From Diphasiastrum complanatum (Eukaryota > Streptophyta > Lycopodiopsida > Lycopodiales > Lycopodiaceae), in the NCBI GenBank assembly GCA_029204225.1, contig CM055100.1, positions 21,410,802 through 21,474,801 on the forward strand: a stretch of 64,000 nt of DNA, in the 5' to 3' direction. This document shows positions 48,261 to 59,689 of this stretch, in pieces. The notes beneath the pieces were generated by a model. It was given only the letters and a program-made list of their open reading frames with translations. It had not been told where the DNA came from and did no database searches. Every line of letters starts with the position of its first letter. Position 1 is the stretch's first letter. The translations under genes and the position numbers were made by a program.

Positions 48261-49728
48261 AAATCTTCGCGACACTTTTTCAACCTTCACGTTCCAAAGG
48301 ATCAGGAAGATTATGCAAGTACCATGAAGTAAATATTGGCTGATTCTGACGAATCCCCAAGATACTCGGACATAGCAACTCAAGAGCACCTCTCACCTTA
48401 GACCGAGGAGGTCTCTGTGAAGATGAAACTAACAAAGACTGAGAGCCAAGTATGAGAGCCGAGAAATGCTAGTTAGGAATGACAAGCAAGAACCATGTAA
48501 GCCTCATGGTGAATTCCGGAAGATGGAATCACGTTTTGATGGTGACCTCTAGTGGAGAGCATTATTCCACTTGAAATTTGTGAAATGTGAAAATTCCACT
48601 AGGATGCCACCTAAGGAGCTCTCTTGCTTATTTAAGAGACCCTCTTTGAGAAGAGAAGCTTTTTGCATTGTATCTTCTCCATGCTTAATAAGAAGATTTT
48701 TCATGAGTTTGATGCTACACTAAGCTCCTTGATCATGATGGTTTTCTTGAGTGATGCCCCTATGATCATGCCCTTCCATTAATATTGTGCGTGGTTGTGG
48801 ACTTAGAGTGGATTAGTTTTCTTGCTTTTCTAGTTGTGGATTAGATTTCATTTCTTGTTTGTGGATTAATGTAAGAGTCATCATTCAAGAAACTAAATAG
48901 GCTAGAAATGTGGTGAAGATCTTGCATATTCTTGACATTCTAGTTCTTGACGTTCTTGGGATGTCCAAGAATCAAAGACTGGTTGGTTTCTTGATTCTTG
49001 GACCTCTAAAATGCTGTAGATTAATTTCTTGTTTCAGCTTTGTGGATTAGTCCAAGTGTAGCTCAGTCTTAGTGATGTGTAGGATCTGATTCAGTTCATT
49101 TTTAGAGTAGGTAGCTGTAGAAACTATTGAATGTCCATTTGGGCTGCATGCTGATCTATAAATGAATGTTCATGGCCTTCATCTATGTTTGAATGTGAGT
49201 GCTTTCAAGAGAGAATGACCCTGAGTTGTCCTGTGATAGGCAGGACAAAGTACTACAAAGATAATCAGTCCGTTTTTGCGTGGCCTGGGCATTATAACAA
49301 TAAGAAACAACCGATTAATGCGCAAATGAGCCTGGTAATAGGCATAGATAGCTCTGAAACTAAGTAGAAGCAAAGAAACAATAAACATATCCTCTAAAGC
49401 AGAGGATCTGTCAACATTTGACCCATTATTGCTTGCACCACTCATATTCTGAAATGATACATGCTGCAATACTACCTTTGCTCGGATCCATACAAGTAAT
49501 CTGAAATATTTCCAGATCCGTTCATAGCTCACAACGACCTGCACACACCATCCACACGCCCTTCCTACATCCTCTACTCCTTCTACATCCTCTTCTACCC
49601 ATAGCTTATCCATCGTCTCCACCTCCCTCTATCACCATCTCAGCTGGGCGCCTTCTCTCACGTCTCAACAGAGCACCTTCTCTCCCATCTCAGCTCTCTT
49701 TCTTACCATCTCGACCGACGCAACGCAG
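48261..49728 (+). other. Possible 3' LTR of the deleted copia element, boundaries unclear
   Basis: 48580-48800 looks like an LTR promoter/leader (CTTGCTTATTTAAGAGACCC, then TTCTCCATGCTTAATAAGAAG). 48800-49100 has several near-repeats of TTGTGGATTAG and TTCTTG. No second copy in the window, so LTR status is inference. A 147-residue minus-strand frame at 49179-49622 has no recognised domain. Confidence 0.35.
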
Positions 49729-49751
49729 GTGCTTACAAAAAAAACAATTTT

Positions 49752-50165
49752 TTTTTTGAAATCTCAACCAGAGGCCTCACCGAAATCTCAACCGGAGGCC
49801 TCGTTGAAATCTCCACCTCGACTGGAGGCCTCGCTAAAATCTCGACCGGATGCCTCGCTGAAATCTCGACCAAAGCGATCGCGTCAGATCTCGATCGAAG
49901 CGATCACATCAGATCTCGACCAAAGCGTTGTGTCAGATCTCGACCGGAGCGTCGCTTCAGATCTCGACTGGAGCGGTCACGTCAAATCTCGACTGGAGCG
50001 GTCGCGTCAGATCTCAACCGGAGCATTTGCGTCAACTTTCGACCTGAGCATTCACGTCAGCTCTCAACTGGAGCAATTTAGTGAGATCTCAACCGAAGCC
50101 CTTGCACAAATCTTGACCGAAGGAGTTGCTCACCATCTCGACCAAACCAAATCCACATCAAAGCA
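49752..50165 (+). repeat. Degenerate 24-bp minisatellite (TCTCGACCGGAGC...)
   Basis: About 17 units, most 24 bp, of the form AAATCTCGACCGGAGGCCTCGCTG early on and GTCAGATCTCGACCGGAGCG later. Because the unit is a multiple of 3 it stays open in one frame (49729-50190), giving a 153-residue Ser/Leu/Asp-rich protein with repeats such as SDLDRSVA. I regard coding as doubtful. Confidence 0.8.
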
Positions 50166-50339
50166 CATAACTTTTGATCAACACCTTTGATTGCCATTTC
50201 GACCGAACCACCATCTTCTCCAAGCCTTACAGTCTAAAAAAAAAAAAGAGGGGATGAACACCAATTTTTTTTAAAAAAATAACACCCATACCAATAGAAA
50301 GCCCTTTTACCTGGAAACACATACCCAACACAAAAAAGA

Positions 50340-50760
50340 CACTACAGTATCCAATGGACCAGCATACAGATCCTGAAATCCCAGAAGATTATCCATGTGA
50401 GGTCACCTGTAGCAGAACAAATCAGACGTCATCGGTTCTACCGAATGCGGGCCCAAATACATGGATCATCCGCAAACCCATTTGAGGAACAAGAACCTGA
50501 TAGGGCCAAATCTTCACGAGCACGAGTCCATTCTTATGGTGCTGAATCCTCCCAGGCCAGAACCAACCTTAATGGTACTTCTGCTACCTACGGTGCTCAT
50601 CTTGAGAGACGTACACCCAAGCTAGATCTACCAAAGTTTGATGGTAGTTCGGACCCTCAAATATTTTTGCAAACCTTTGAGACTGAAAAATGGATTCAAT
50701 GAGAAGTTTGATTCTGAAATAGATGGAAAGAACAATATGATATCGTGAGTTCCTCAGGCG
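50340..50760 (+). pseudogene. gypsy gag N-terminal remnant
   Basis: Contains LERRTPKLDLPKFDGSSDPQ and FLQTFE (near 50610-50680), the conserved start of many retrotransposon gag proteins, preceded by a Ser/Arg-rich part. The phrase parallels PRLDLPKYNG at 41680. Frameshifted after 50700. Confidence 0.55.
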
Positions 50761-52640
50761 TCAAAGACAGCCATCGTCTGATTAGAAACTATGGAGTCGT
50801 AGACGACCGTGTTCTGATCAGAGTGAGTAAACAAGCACGATCAAACAACGATAAAGTGCATTCAAATCACAATAAGCATTCATCTACGTTACACACAGAT
50901 AGAAAAGCGTATTGCTGTTATATTACACTGAAGCACAACCATGATAGCTACAACCATAATGATGGCGTAGCTGGGAGGCTCAAAATCATATGTCTCATGG
51001 ATGAAGCATCTCAAGTGATTTGTGGTGGGATGATCTATTTATAGATTGCATTCATGTATTAACTACATTAAATGTTTGTCACCTAATTAGGCAAGTCATT
51101 GTACTTGGAAGTATATGGCTTTTGTGACAACTGTACATAGTGTATACTGTCAACCCGTAGGGAATGTTGACGTGAACGAGGTCATCACAAATTCTCTCAC
51201 TTCGGAAGTGGTTTTGTCCCACTTCACAAATTTTAGAAAGTGGCTGGAAACGTTCCTCGTGTAAAATAGACGACCTTTGGCATTTCCTCTCTCTTCGGGA
51301 TTTTGGAAAAAGGTGAAGGTGCCCTTAAAAAGATGAAGGTGCTTTTAAAACAATTTAACTCATGAAAATAGATGACCTTCGGAAATTTTCTCTCCTTGCA
51401 TTTTTTGGAAAAATGTGAAAAGGCCAAAGGTGTTAAAAACAATTAAACTTTTGAACTATGCAAGTTTCGCATTTCGGAGAAATGTGTAAAAGGCAACACT
51501 GTGAAAAACATAGTTCATTTCTGCAGACTGTCACGACACTTAGAGTATTTCTGCAAACTGTCGTGAAAGTAATGTATTTTTGCAAACTTGTTCTAAATGC
51601 AAGTTTGTGGAAGTCCTTGAAGATGGCCAAGTCTTCAATGACTTCAAGTTATTAAACTTAACATCTGAACTTGAAATCATGACGTGATTGGTTTCCTTTT
51701 ACTGGAGATAAGCCAGAAACCCGTTTGTAGACGTTCTTCAAATAGATTGGTTGTCTAAGTTTGTGATTCCTGCAGGTACCAGATGAGCAGTCCTAGAACC
51801 AAAGTTGGTTTCACCTGACCCTAGATCAACGATCAATAAACGTGCAGGAAGAATCATGAATTAGAAATTAGTCATTCACCAAGGAGACAACTGTGGGCTT
51901 AATTTCCAACAATTATATGTAGTACATGATATGTAATGAACAAAATGTGATCTTAATATGATCATGGCAAAGGAATGACTTAAACTATTTATTAGTTTCA
52001 GAATACAAAACTAATTAATTAATCTCAATACTTTCAAGACTAGTGAGCATAATATCAAAGCTAGTAGGCAGTAATATCAATAGGCTTGTGTGAATGGGCC
52101 TAAAGCTTGTTGGATCCGTTTTGACAGGACACAAAGCCTTAGACCGTCCAATTTTAGACCTTGTCTGGTTAATCCTTATTTTAGGTTATCTAAGAACTAT
52201 TATAAAACTTGATAAAATGTGGGTTTAGGTTAGTGCTCAACATTTTCAACTCAAAAAATCTAAAATAATCTTTGCGGTTTAACACAAGGCTAGTAAAAAA
52301 AAAAGCGTTATCTTTAAAATTTTAATTGATGAATTTTATAATTGAAAGCATGCTAGGATGCTGTAGATTTTTTTTTTATGCTAAATATTCTTAGTATGTA
52401 TAAACTCACATTGTTAAGCTTGGTTATCCCCAAGCCACCCCTCTAAAGAAAATTCAATAGAGCTCATAAGGGATGTCCAAGATATGAAAAAGTGTTAAAG
52501 CTTATACAAAAAGGAAAAACATTTGTTGAAGGCTAAAGGACAAAGACTCAACTATTAATCATTAAGCAATTGGCCTACTACCCAATCTCATTATAGTTTA
52601 ACTATGAGTTTTGGAACTTTCCTTGGAACTAAGAAGTAGT
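50761..52640. other. Intergenic, minor duplications only
   Basis: An imperfect direct repeat is visible at about 51265-51310 and 51370-51420 (GACCTTYGG...TTTTGGAAAAANGTGAA). TTTCTGCARACTGTC recurs near 51520 and 51550. Nothing else recognised. Confidence 0.45.
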
Positions 52641-52647
52641 TGCCTTT

Positions 52648-52735
52648 ATAATTGTCTAGTTAGATAAGAGTGTTGCCTACGACAATGGAGATCCAAGTTC
52701 CAATCCCCCACTTCGTGTTGAATAGGGCTTGCTTG
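52648..52735 (+). mobile_element. Possible tRNA-derived SINE fragment
   Basis: GTCTAGTTAGATAAGAG resembles a D-arm/A-box region and GGAGATCCAAGTTCCAATCC followed by CCC a T-arm/B-box, with tRNA-like spacing of about 35 bp. No poly(A) tail or target duplication found, so this may be an old SINE or a tRNA pseudogene. Confidence 0.45.
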
Positions 52736-54180
52736 GCCTCAAAATGTGGACATATAATGTTAATACTGTAGATAGTGCTACGAATTCATACCAACTATAA
52801 AATATATTTTTTTCAATAAGAATGAGTTGTCTTGTTAATTCTGGTGCTAAGTTATATTGTTAAATGAAAGTAAATATATATGAGTTCTCATGTGGATCTT
52901 AAAGTTTAACCTCACCTACTTGAGGAGTACAAAATTATAACTAATAATGAGATAGGGCCAAGGTGCAATGAAAGGCCCATACTTATTATTAACTAAATCA
53001 TGAAAATGAAGCCACTTATGGACACTACAGTCTACTAGAGTCCATCCAAGCTTAAGTCTATTAGAGTCCATCCAAGCTTTTAAGTTTATTTCAAGGGTGT
53101 GGATAAGAATCTAATGATCGAAACCTATTCTCTTATTGATAGAAAATTAAAATTTAAAGTTTAGTAAAAGAATCAAATTTTCAAAAGGTAATGAGCTCAT
53201 AACAACCTATTAAAGACAACATCTAAATTTTGGAAACTTAAGCACAATTTGTTTTTGGATGGGAGAATGATCTTTATAGTGACCTTTATGGCTCTACTAG
53301 GGATCGTTTGAGAAGTTACGATAAACTTAGTACTCTGAGTTGTAAGTACTCCTAGTCAAAATCATCTTAATATGTGCTTTAACAAAAGGTTGGGTGGTGC
53401 TATCTATGATAAATTGATCTACCAAATTGACCAATGTTTTTAGAAAAGGTCAAAAGTCTTTAGTGGCATGCCACAACAACGATAATATGATGTGATAATT
53501 TTGTGAAATTTGTCTCTAGTGTGATATTTTTTCCATAAAGGTGACGCGTATCTAGGTGAGTTTGAGTTTTTAAAAATGCGTTCTTATCTCGTCTAAATGA
53601 GTTAAAATAATTGTGTATTCTCTTCAATCCTTCTAAAATGCAAGACAAATTTTTTTCATTTTCCAATGTGCATATGCTCTATATCTTTGGATTACCAATG
53701 ATCATGATTTGCATTGTGGATGGTTAACATTTGGTGGGAGCTCACTTTGGGGGATGGTCGAGATAGCTCTCGTACCAGGGCGGAAAGCCCGAGGCCCTTG
53801 GGCCTTCACGTGCATAATGTGGTGTAGAGTTTTTTAATTTTTGCAGTTTTTTATTGAGATTCTTTATGGTTTTTTTAATTCTATTGTAGTTTTCACATAA
53901 TGAGCAAGTGCAATTTCTTCTATTGCATTATTTTTGTGAATTCTTTACATTTTTTTTGGTTTTCTTTGGTCATAGAATGTGCATGTGGATAGCCAATGGC
54001 ATGCAACAATGACAGGCTTCATGCAAATTCCATTGGAATGTAGATGAGCCATGTGGCAGCAATCACTGGCTGTTCGCATGCACATTCCGTCGAAATTTTC
54101 ACGAGCTATGTGCTGAATGTTTTCATTGATTGTCCACATCAGAGGTGTGGTGAGAAGTCTCACAAAAAATTATCTAAATT
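52736..54180. other. Intergenic, nothing recognised
   Basis: AT-rich, no coding frame. A duplicated phrase GTCTAYTAGAGTCCATCCAAGC occurs at about 53030 and 53055. Confidence 0.45.
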
Positions 54181-54199
54181 CACATGAGAATTCTGAGGT

Positions 54200-54510
54200 G
54201 TGTCGAGGATACAAAGAAAAATCTGAGCACTTGGCATTGTGGTGAAGAAAAATCTGAGCACCTGGCATTGCGGTGAAGAAAATCCGTGAAGAAAATCCTA
54301 GTACAACACTGGATCTCGAATGGTGCTTTTAGTGCAAAATATTCGGGCGAAAATGAAGTTTGAAAGTGTAGCCGGTTTTTTTTTGTTTTTTCCTTCTTTT
54401 CTAGGTTGCAACAAAAGGAGTTGAGAGGAATTTTTCGTTGTTGTTGTTGCAAGGGGGGGGGTAGCCGGTTATTTTTTGTTGTTTTTACTTCTTTTCTAGG
54501 TTGCAACGGA
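54200..54510. repeat. Two short tandem duplications upstream of the CFL1-like gene
   Basis: Around 54205-54290 a unit of about 32 bp (GAAGAAAAATCTGAGCACYTGG) is repeated about twice. Around 54369-54510 a unit of about 92 bp is repeated: GTAGCCGGTT, a T-rich stretch, then CTTCTTTTCTAGGTTGCAAC, with a G9 run (54454-54462) at the junction. Confidence 0.65.
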
Positions 54511-55694
54511 AAGAGAGAGAATATTCTCCTTCGTATTTTTGTCTCATTACTGGTATCTTGCAGCCTGCTCTCCCTACAGTGCGAGAATGTTCCTCTCAAA
54601 TCTCAATGCTCTATTCTCTCGCTCTCACTCTCACCCTCTCTCGCCTCAGTCTCCACAGTCTGGTTGCATTTCCACATTCGTATACAGCAGCCTGCAGGCG
54701 ATTCATATTCATTTATTACTTTCTGCAGTGCCCAGATTTTGTCTGCCTCTTTTGGCTGCGCCGTAGCAGCAGCAGCAGTAGCACCACACATATGTATTAT
54801 GTTCTCCAGCTCTTCTTACAATCTACAGTCTAATCCTTTACCCTAGTCTTTATATCTCGAGTCTCTGTTTCTAACGGTTAACCTTCTGCTTTTTCTGATT
54901 CTGTGATTCTGCTGTCATCTGCAAGGCTTTCTATTTTGGTCTGTGGAGCTCTATCAGTGGTTGTTTCTGTGTGAGGGCTGAGAAGTGAGACTGAAGAGTT
55001 GTTGCAAGGAGCAGGCAGCTGCAATGGCACATTGCAGTTGTATGGTGTACACTGTATAGCGTCGAGGTTCGGGCTGTTGCAGGCATCTTCCGTGGGTACT
55101 TGGCACTTGCAATGCGAGCATTATCCGTACTACTCTCGGTAACTGTCTCCTTGTGTGTGTGTGTGTGTGTCGCTCTCTCTCTCTCTCTGGAGTCTGCCTG
55201 CATCCAGATTCCAGATTCCATCGTGTTACTACAGAAAAGCTCTGACGAGACGTGCAAGTAATAAAGCATGATCAGGATTCAGACAATATGCTGTTCTTTA
55301 GAACTAAAGACTTTCAACCTCCTTCCTTCAAGCAATTTCAAATAGCGTCTAGAACATATGCTTATCAGCTCTTAAAAAGTTTGTGATTGCGCTACTTTTT
55401 CTGAAAACAATATGCTGCAACGGACATGATATCAATAGTAGAGTGAATATAAGATCTGTAAATAGTTACAAAATGCTCTAAATGCGTTTCTCTACGTAAA
55501 CAAAGAGTTGTGGCATGTAGGATGGCGTAACTCCAGAAAATCAGACATTATCTGGGTGAGTTGAGGAAGCTAGCTGTTGATTTTTTGGGAAAACCTCAAG
55601 GTCATGGCATATCTTCAGAAAACGAGAGTTTGTCGGTCATCAAAATTTTTCTAACAACAAAGTTTTAGCAAGTCGGCCCTTGATTTATCAGGAA
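54511..55694 (+). promoter_or_regulatory. Promoter/leader region of the CFL1-like gene
   Basis: Mixed C/T-rich sequence with CTCTCGCTCTCACTCTCACC near 54615 and a (GT)9(CT)8 tract near 55148-55188, of the kind found in plant promoters and 5' leaders. A TTTATCAG acceptor-like site ends just before the ATG (55683-55690), so a 5' UTR intron is possible. No start site can be fixed. Confidence 0.35.
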
Positions 55695-55854
55695 ATGGAT
55701 GTCAATGAAACGGGGCAAGCATTTTCTGCATCTTCTGAGCCACTCATAAAGTTTGTGGAGCTAGGGCAAGAATATCCTCTGCCATATGGCTGGGAAAGAT
55801 GCTTGGATCTCAAGGTTGGCTTATTAGTAAGCGCAAACGTTGCGTACATATATG

Positions 55855-55949
<95 letters not shown>

Positions 55950-56540
55950 AGCTTTACTAACACTACATGCCTACGCTTTTTGCAGTCAGGGTTAATTCAC
56001 TTCATAGATCGAATAACAGGCATGAAGACAGATGCCGATCCGCGGGAAAAACATACCTCCCGTTCAAGTCACTTCAGTGTTGGTGTACGTAGTTCAACCA
56101 TCCTTTCTGTAACTACAACCAAACATTGCGATGTTAGAACAAGGAAGAGGTCTAAACAACGGCAAGTCCAGAAGAAAATAGCTGTTAATGAACGCACTAA
56201 GGATATGGAAGATCCTCCAGATGCGCGTGGATCAACTTCAATGTTAGAGCTGAGTTCCTGGGACTCTATCGAGCCTTCGAATGCCTTCACATCGCCAGCC
56301 ACCTCCTCCGCAGTCTCAAGCACTAGCTTCTGGGGTGATGAAGATCATAACCCAGAAATTAATTCTCATTCATTGCATATGGACTCTAAAAATACAGTGG
56401 AAGGAACGGCATCAGTGATGGTGACAATGGGATGCACCTGTTGCTATATGTATATGATGCTCTCCAAGACAGATGTTCGATGTCCCAGGTGTGGAGGTAC
56501 GTCCTTGATTACCTTTACGAAACCACACAAATTACACTGA
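55695..56540 (+). CDS. CFL1-like WW-domain protein with C-terminal zinc-ribbon-like motif
   Basis: Two exons, 55695-55814 and 55986-56540 (AAG/GTTGGC donor; CTTTTTGCAG acceptor), 224 residues, no stops. The WW domain spans the junction: PLPYGWERCLDLK then SGLIHFIDRITGMKTDADPR. Trp is present at the first position and the second is replaced by Ala/Asp, as in several plant members. The C-terminus has VMVTMGCTCCYMYMMLSKTD then CPRCGG and an LITF end, the four-Cys motif shared by plant CFL1 and GIR1-type proteins. In angiosperms CFL1 relatives affect cuticle and epidermal gene expression through HD-ZIP IV factors; a similar role here is inference. Ser-rich middle. Intron 1 (171 bp) is mostly a (GT)n(GA)n tract. 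Start chosen at the ATG followed by DVNETG. Confidence 0.85.
55855..55945. repeat. (GT)n(GA)n microsatellite inside the CFL1-like intron
   Basis: About 15 GT units, with an early GC interruption, followed by about 29 GA units, lying wholly between donor (55815) and acceptor (55985). It could be read in frame with the exons by chance, which would create a spurious Arg-Glu stretch. Confidence 0.95.
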
Positions 56541-57970
56541 ACTAGCCCCAGTCGAGATCAAAGGAAAAAAGACGTATGGTTTTTCCTTAGGCAAAAACAG
56601 CACTGGTACTGTCCCAGCACAATGCTGATCTCTTCCAATAACAACCTGGTACTTATTTAGTATCCACTGTTATTTTCACTCTCAATGCAAGCATTCTTAT
56701 TGTTTCTTTCCTTATGGCTATGGCGATACGAATTCTGTCATTTAAGCAGCAGGAAACGCTATCTATCTATCAGATATGCGATTTGCATTCTTTCAGTAGC
56801 GTAGTAATTATTTCACTGCCTTGTATCAGACATCATGACTTGTTTTTTATCCATTGACTACGTCTCCGAGTCTTCTTCACAGCATACGTGATCTAATGGC
56901 AGAGAGTCTATTTACCTATTTTCTAGAAAATGTATGGCATATATGATTCACGAACATAGCTTTTGAAGAGAAGAAAAGCTGCTCTACCTCGGAGACTGAG
57001 TCATGCCTGTCCCAATGAATGTATTTGCCTCCAAAGTCTAAAGGAAAAAGTGTTGCTGCAATGTACATGATGCTGCTTTGATGACAATGTTACGCCATCA
57101 TATCATTCACCTGCCTTTCTAACTTGGGCACAAGCATACAAAGGAAGAGAGAGAGAGAGAGAGAGAGATTGTTCATTGCATATGTATTATGATGGAAGGT
57201 GCCCACACGGAATACATTCTGCGCAGTAAGGATTTTTAAAAAAAAAATTGCTTAAAATTTTTGGCAATCCTTATCGGGCATAATGTTCTCAGCCGAGCAC
57301 CTTGCACCTTTCGCACATTGCACCTTTCGTTACGCAATGGGTACCCTTGGCTTTTTTACACATAATTTTTATGAAACGTAATGAGCACTTGGATTTGTCT
57401 TCTTCTTTTTTCTTTGTTAGGTATCTTTTATGCATTTGGCATTTGTCTTCTTTGTGAGGTAGCCATGGAGGAGGTCAATATGTATTTTCTACAATATTTA
57501 TTTGTTGAAAGTATGCCATGTATTATGCCACTTGAATTTTGTTGTCCAATTGGATAAAAAGACATGACACATTTTGCTTTTTAAGGTGCCCAAAACATGG
57601 CAAGAAAAAGCCATACGGATCCATTACTTCTTCCAAAATAGGCTAGATAAATATCTGAAGAGTTTTGGACTTATTATGAAAGGCCCACCAAGACATTGTG
57701 CTTAGCAAGGACTCTCAATTTTTCTAAAATTGAAAACAAATTCGAGAGTCCTTACCAGGCATAATGTATTGTAGATCTCACATGAAGATTATGAAATGGA
57801 TTCGGCATGTATACTTTAAAATTTATATTATAAAACTAATTAGGCATATGTATTTTTGGACAATACAATTTTGTTATTTATTACGACGACGTTTGAAGTT
57901 TTTGCCTATGTGCCCTTAGAATGAATACTCTTTAAGCAACATAGAAATGGGCATAATCTCCAACAAATAT
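56541..57970. other. Intergenic, with MITE-like inverted repeats
   Basis: A (GA)n tract at about 57145-57169. Two foldback pieces: TAAGGATT...AATCCTTA (about 57226-57275) and AAGGACTCTC...GAGAGTCCTT (about 57708-57755). The phrase GGCATAATGT follows both. They look like two copies of a small foldback repeat. No gene. Confidence 0.5.
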
Positions 57971-57973
57971 CCA

Positions 57974-58001
57974 TTATATATATATATATATATATATATA
58001 C
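57974..58001. repeat. (TA)n microsatellite
   Basis: About 13 TA units followed by CATACATATA. Confidence 0.95.
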
Positions 58002-58009
58002 ATACATAT

Positions 58010-59424
58010 ACCATAGATCCAGAAAGTGCCAATTCCAGGAATATTGAGTGGATCTCTATCCATGTGATTTTTTATGGTGGCAAGATATGATGTTCTATTA
58101 AATATCCATGAGAAAATGTCATAGTCTTCTTTCATCACCTTCAAACAAAAAAATGATATAGAATAATATTAATACAGAGAAGATTTTCCAAATGAGATCC
58201 ATATTAGATTATCCCTATTGAATATGTGAAGGAACTACACCTGAAAAGCTGCCAACCACCAAATATCATTTTTTGATTGAACACTGAAGTTGAGGCCTTC
58301 TGAGTCTTCTGGATTTGAAAGTGCTCCATTCATGATTTGTAAGAGTGACTCTCTCCATTTTTTGTCCTTTTATAAATTCAAACTCATCTAACTGGAGAAC
58401 AGCTATCAGTTTGTTATTGACATTCTCACTTTGTAATACCATAAAAATGTATGATGAATGTTAGTAACTGATTAATGTCAATAAATAGATTGTTGGGAAT
58501 TGTTATATGCTAGACATTCTCCTTTCGAGCAATACACTTCATTGATATGAGATGGATTACCAACTATTGTATGCATACCTTGGTTTAACATGTCTGTCTT
58601 ACTTAAAAGATGAAATGGTCGTGGGATTGGAAACTTCCTAATACTTACCTGTGCAAATGCCTCTCTTATCATCTTAAACATTGTTGCATATGCTTCTCTA
58701 TTGATGCTAGAAAAATCACATGCCCCCTGAACCAATGTAGTGTCCAATATTTTTCCAATTTCATTCATAATGTTATTAGTAACTGAAGCCTTAATCTTTT
58801 TCATTTTGTTATTGTTTAACATTGATTTTATAGATTTAGAAGTCAAAATAGAACCTAGTGAGTTTCCAATGGAAATCTCATTGGCCAAATGGTCTTTAGC
58901 AACCAATAGTGATTTGCATTGCAAACATAATGTTCATAAAAATGTCAGTAGAGATTAGGATAGCCATAGTATTCACAACAACATAATAAACAAATCAACA
59001 GAAAGTTGAAATCAATAAATAACAAAACTAGTGATTATGATTGAATCGAAAAGTTCAAGCAATATTAAACCAAATAAGCTATAACTTACTTGAATGCATG
59101 GATTCGTCTTTGTCGATAACCTCCTCTGGATGATAGATCACATATATCCTTGGTTACCAGTCTTTTCCTCTTGTTGCTTCTGACCTTTTTGTTGAGCACG
59201 TCCATATCTTTAACAAGAGACAAATATGAGATACGCATGGATTGAAATGCAGGTTTTCTCTCATCACTACTAGTTGTAAAATGATGCAAAGAAGATTTCA
59301 ACGTTTGGATCTCCTCCTTGAACATCTCATTTTCTTCCAAACAAGTTTTCAACTTTGTAGATTTGTCTTCGCACTCCTTTGATATTTTCCTTAATTCCTC
59401 TTTCATCTTGTCTAGCCAAGGCAA
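58010..59424 (-). pseudogene. Unknown multi-exon gene with coiled-coil N-terminus
   Basis: Family not recognised. Likely exons on the minus strand: 59424-59087, coiled-coil-like and Lys/Glu-rich (MPWLDKMKEELRKISKECED) ending at a good GTAAGT donor; about 58930-58478 (LVQGACDFSSINREAYATMF, then PIPRPFHLLSKTDM), whose acceptor is not evident; about 58440-58240 (NPEDSEGLNFSVQSKNDIWW); about 58143-58010 (VMKEDYDIFSWIFNRTSYLA) after the acceptor TTTTTGTTTGAAG. Reading frames look biased towards real protein, but the joins are unproven. It may be a gene, a pseudogene or part of a DNA transposon. Confidence 0.45.
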
Positions 59425-59689
59425 AAGAAGAAAATTTACTGGATACAGGGGGAAAGAAGGACAAGGAAACGATGCAAAGAGTGACTTGCCAATTAAGAAA
59501 CTGAACTTTTATCGAGATTGACATGGTTTTAGGACGAGATCATTTTGGAAAGAAGGGAGGTTATCAGAAATACTTTGGATCGCTTATAGCTCATCATGCA
59601 TGAATCTAAGGGAAAGCTCTTTTTACATTTACTTTATCGTAATAGAATGTTTGAGACTGTTCATGTGAAGAAGTTCTATTCTCGCATCT

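Noticed and set aside
49752-50165. CRISPR-like array of 24-bp repeats
   Set aside because: Units are contiguous with no unique spacers, in a eukaryotic genome; it is a minisatellite.
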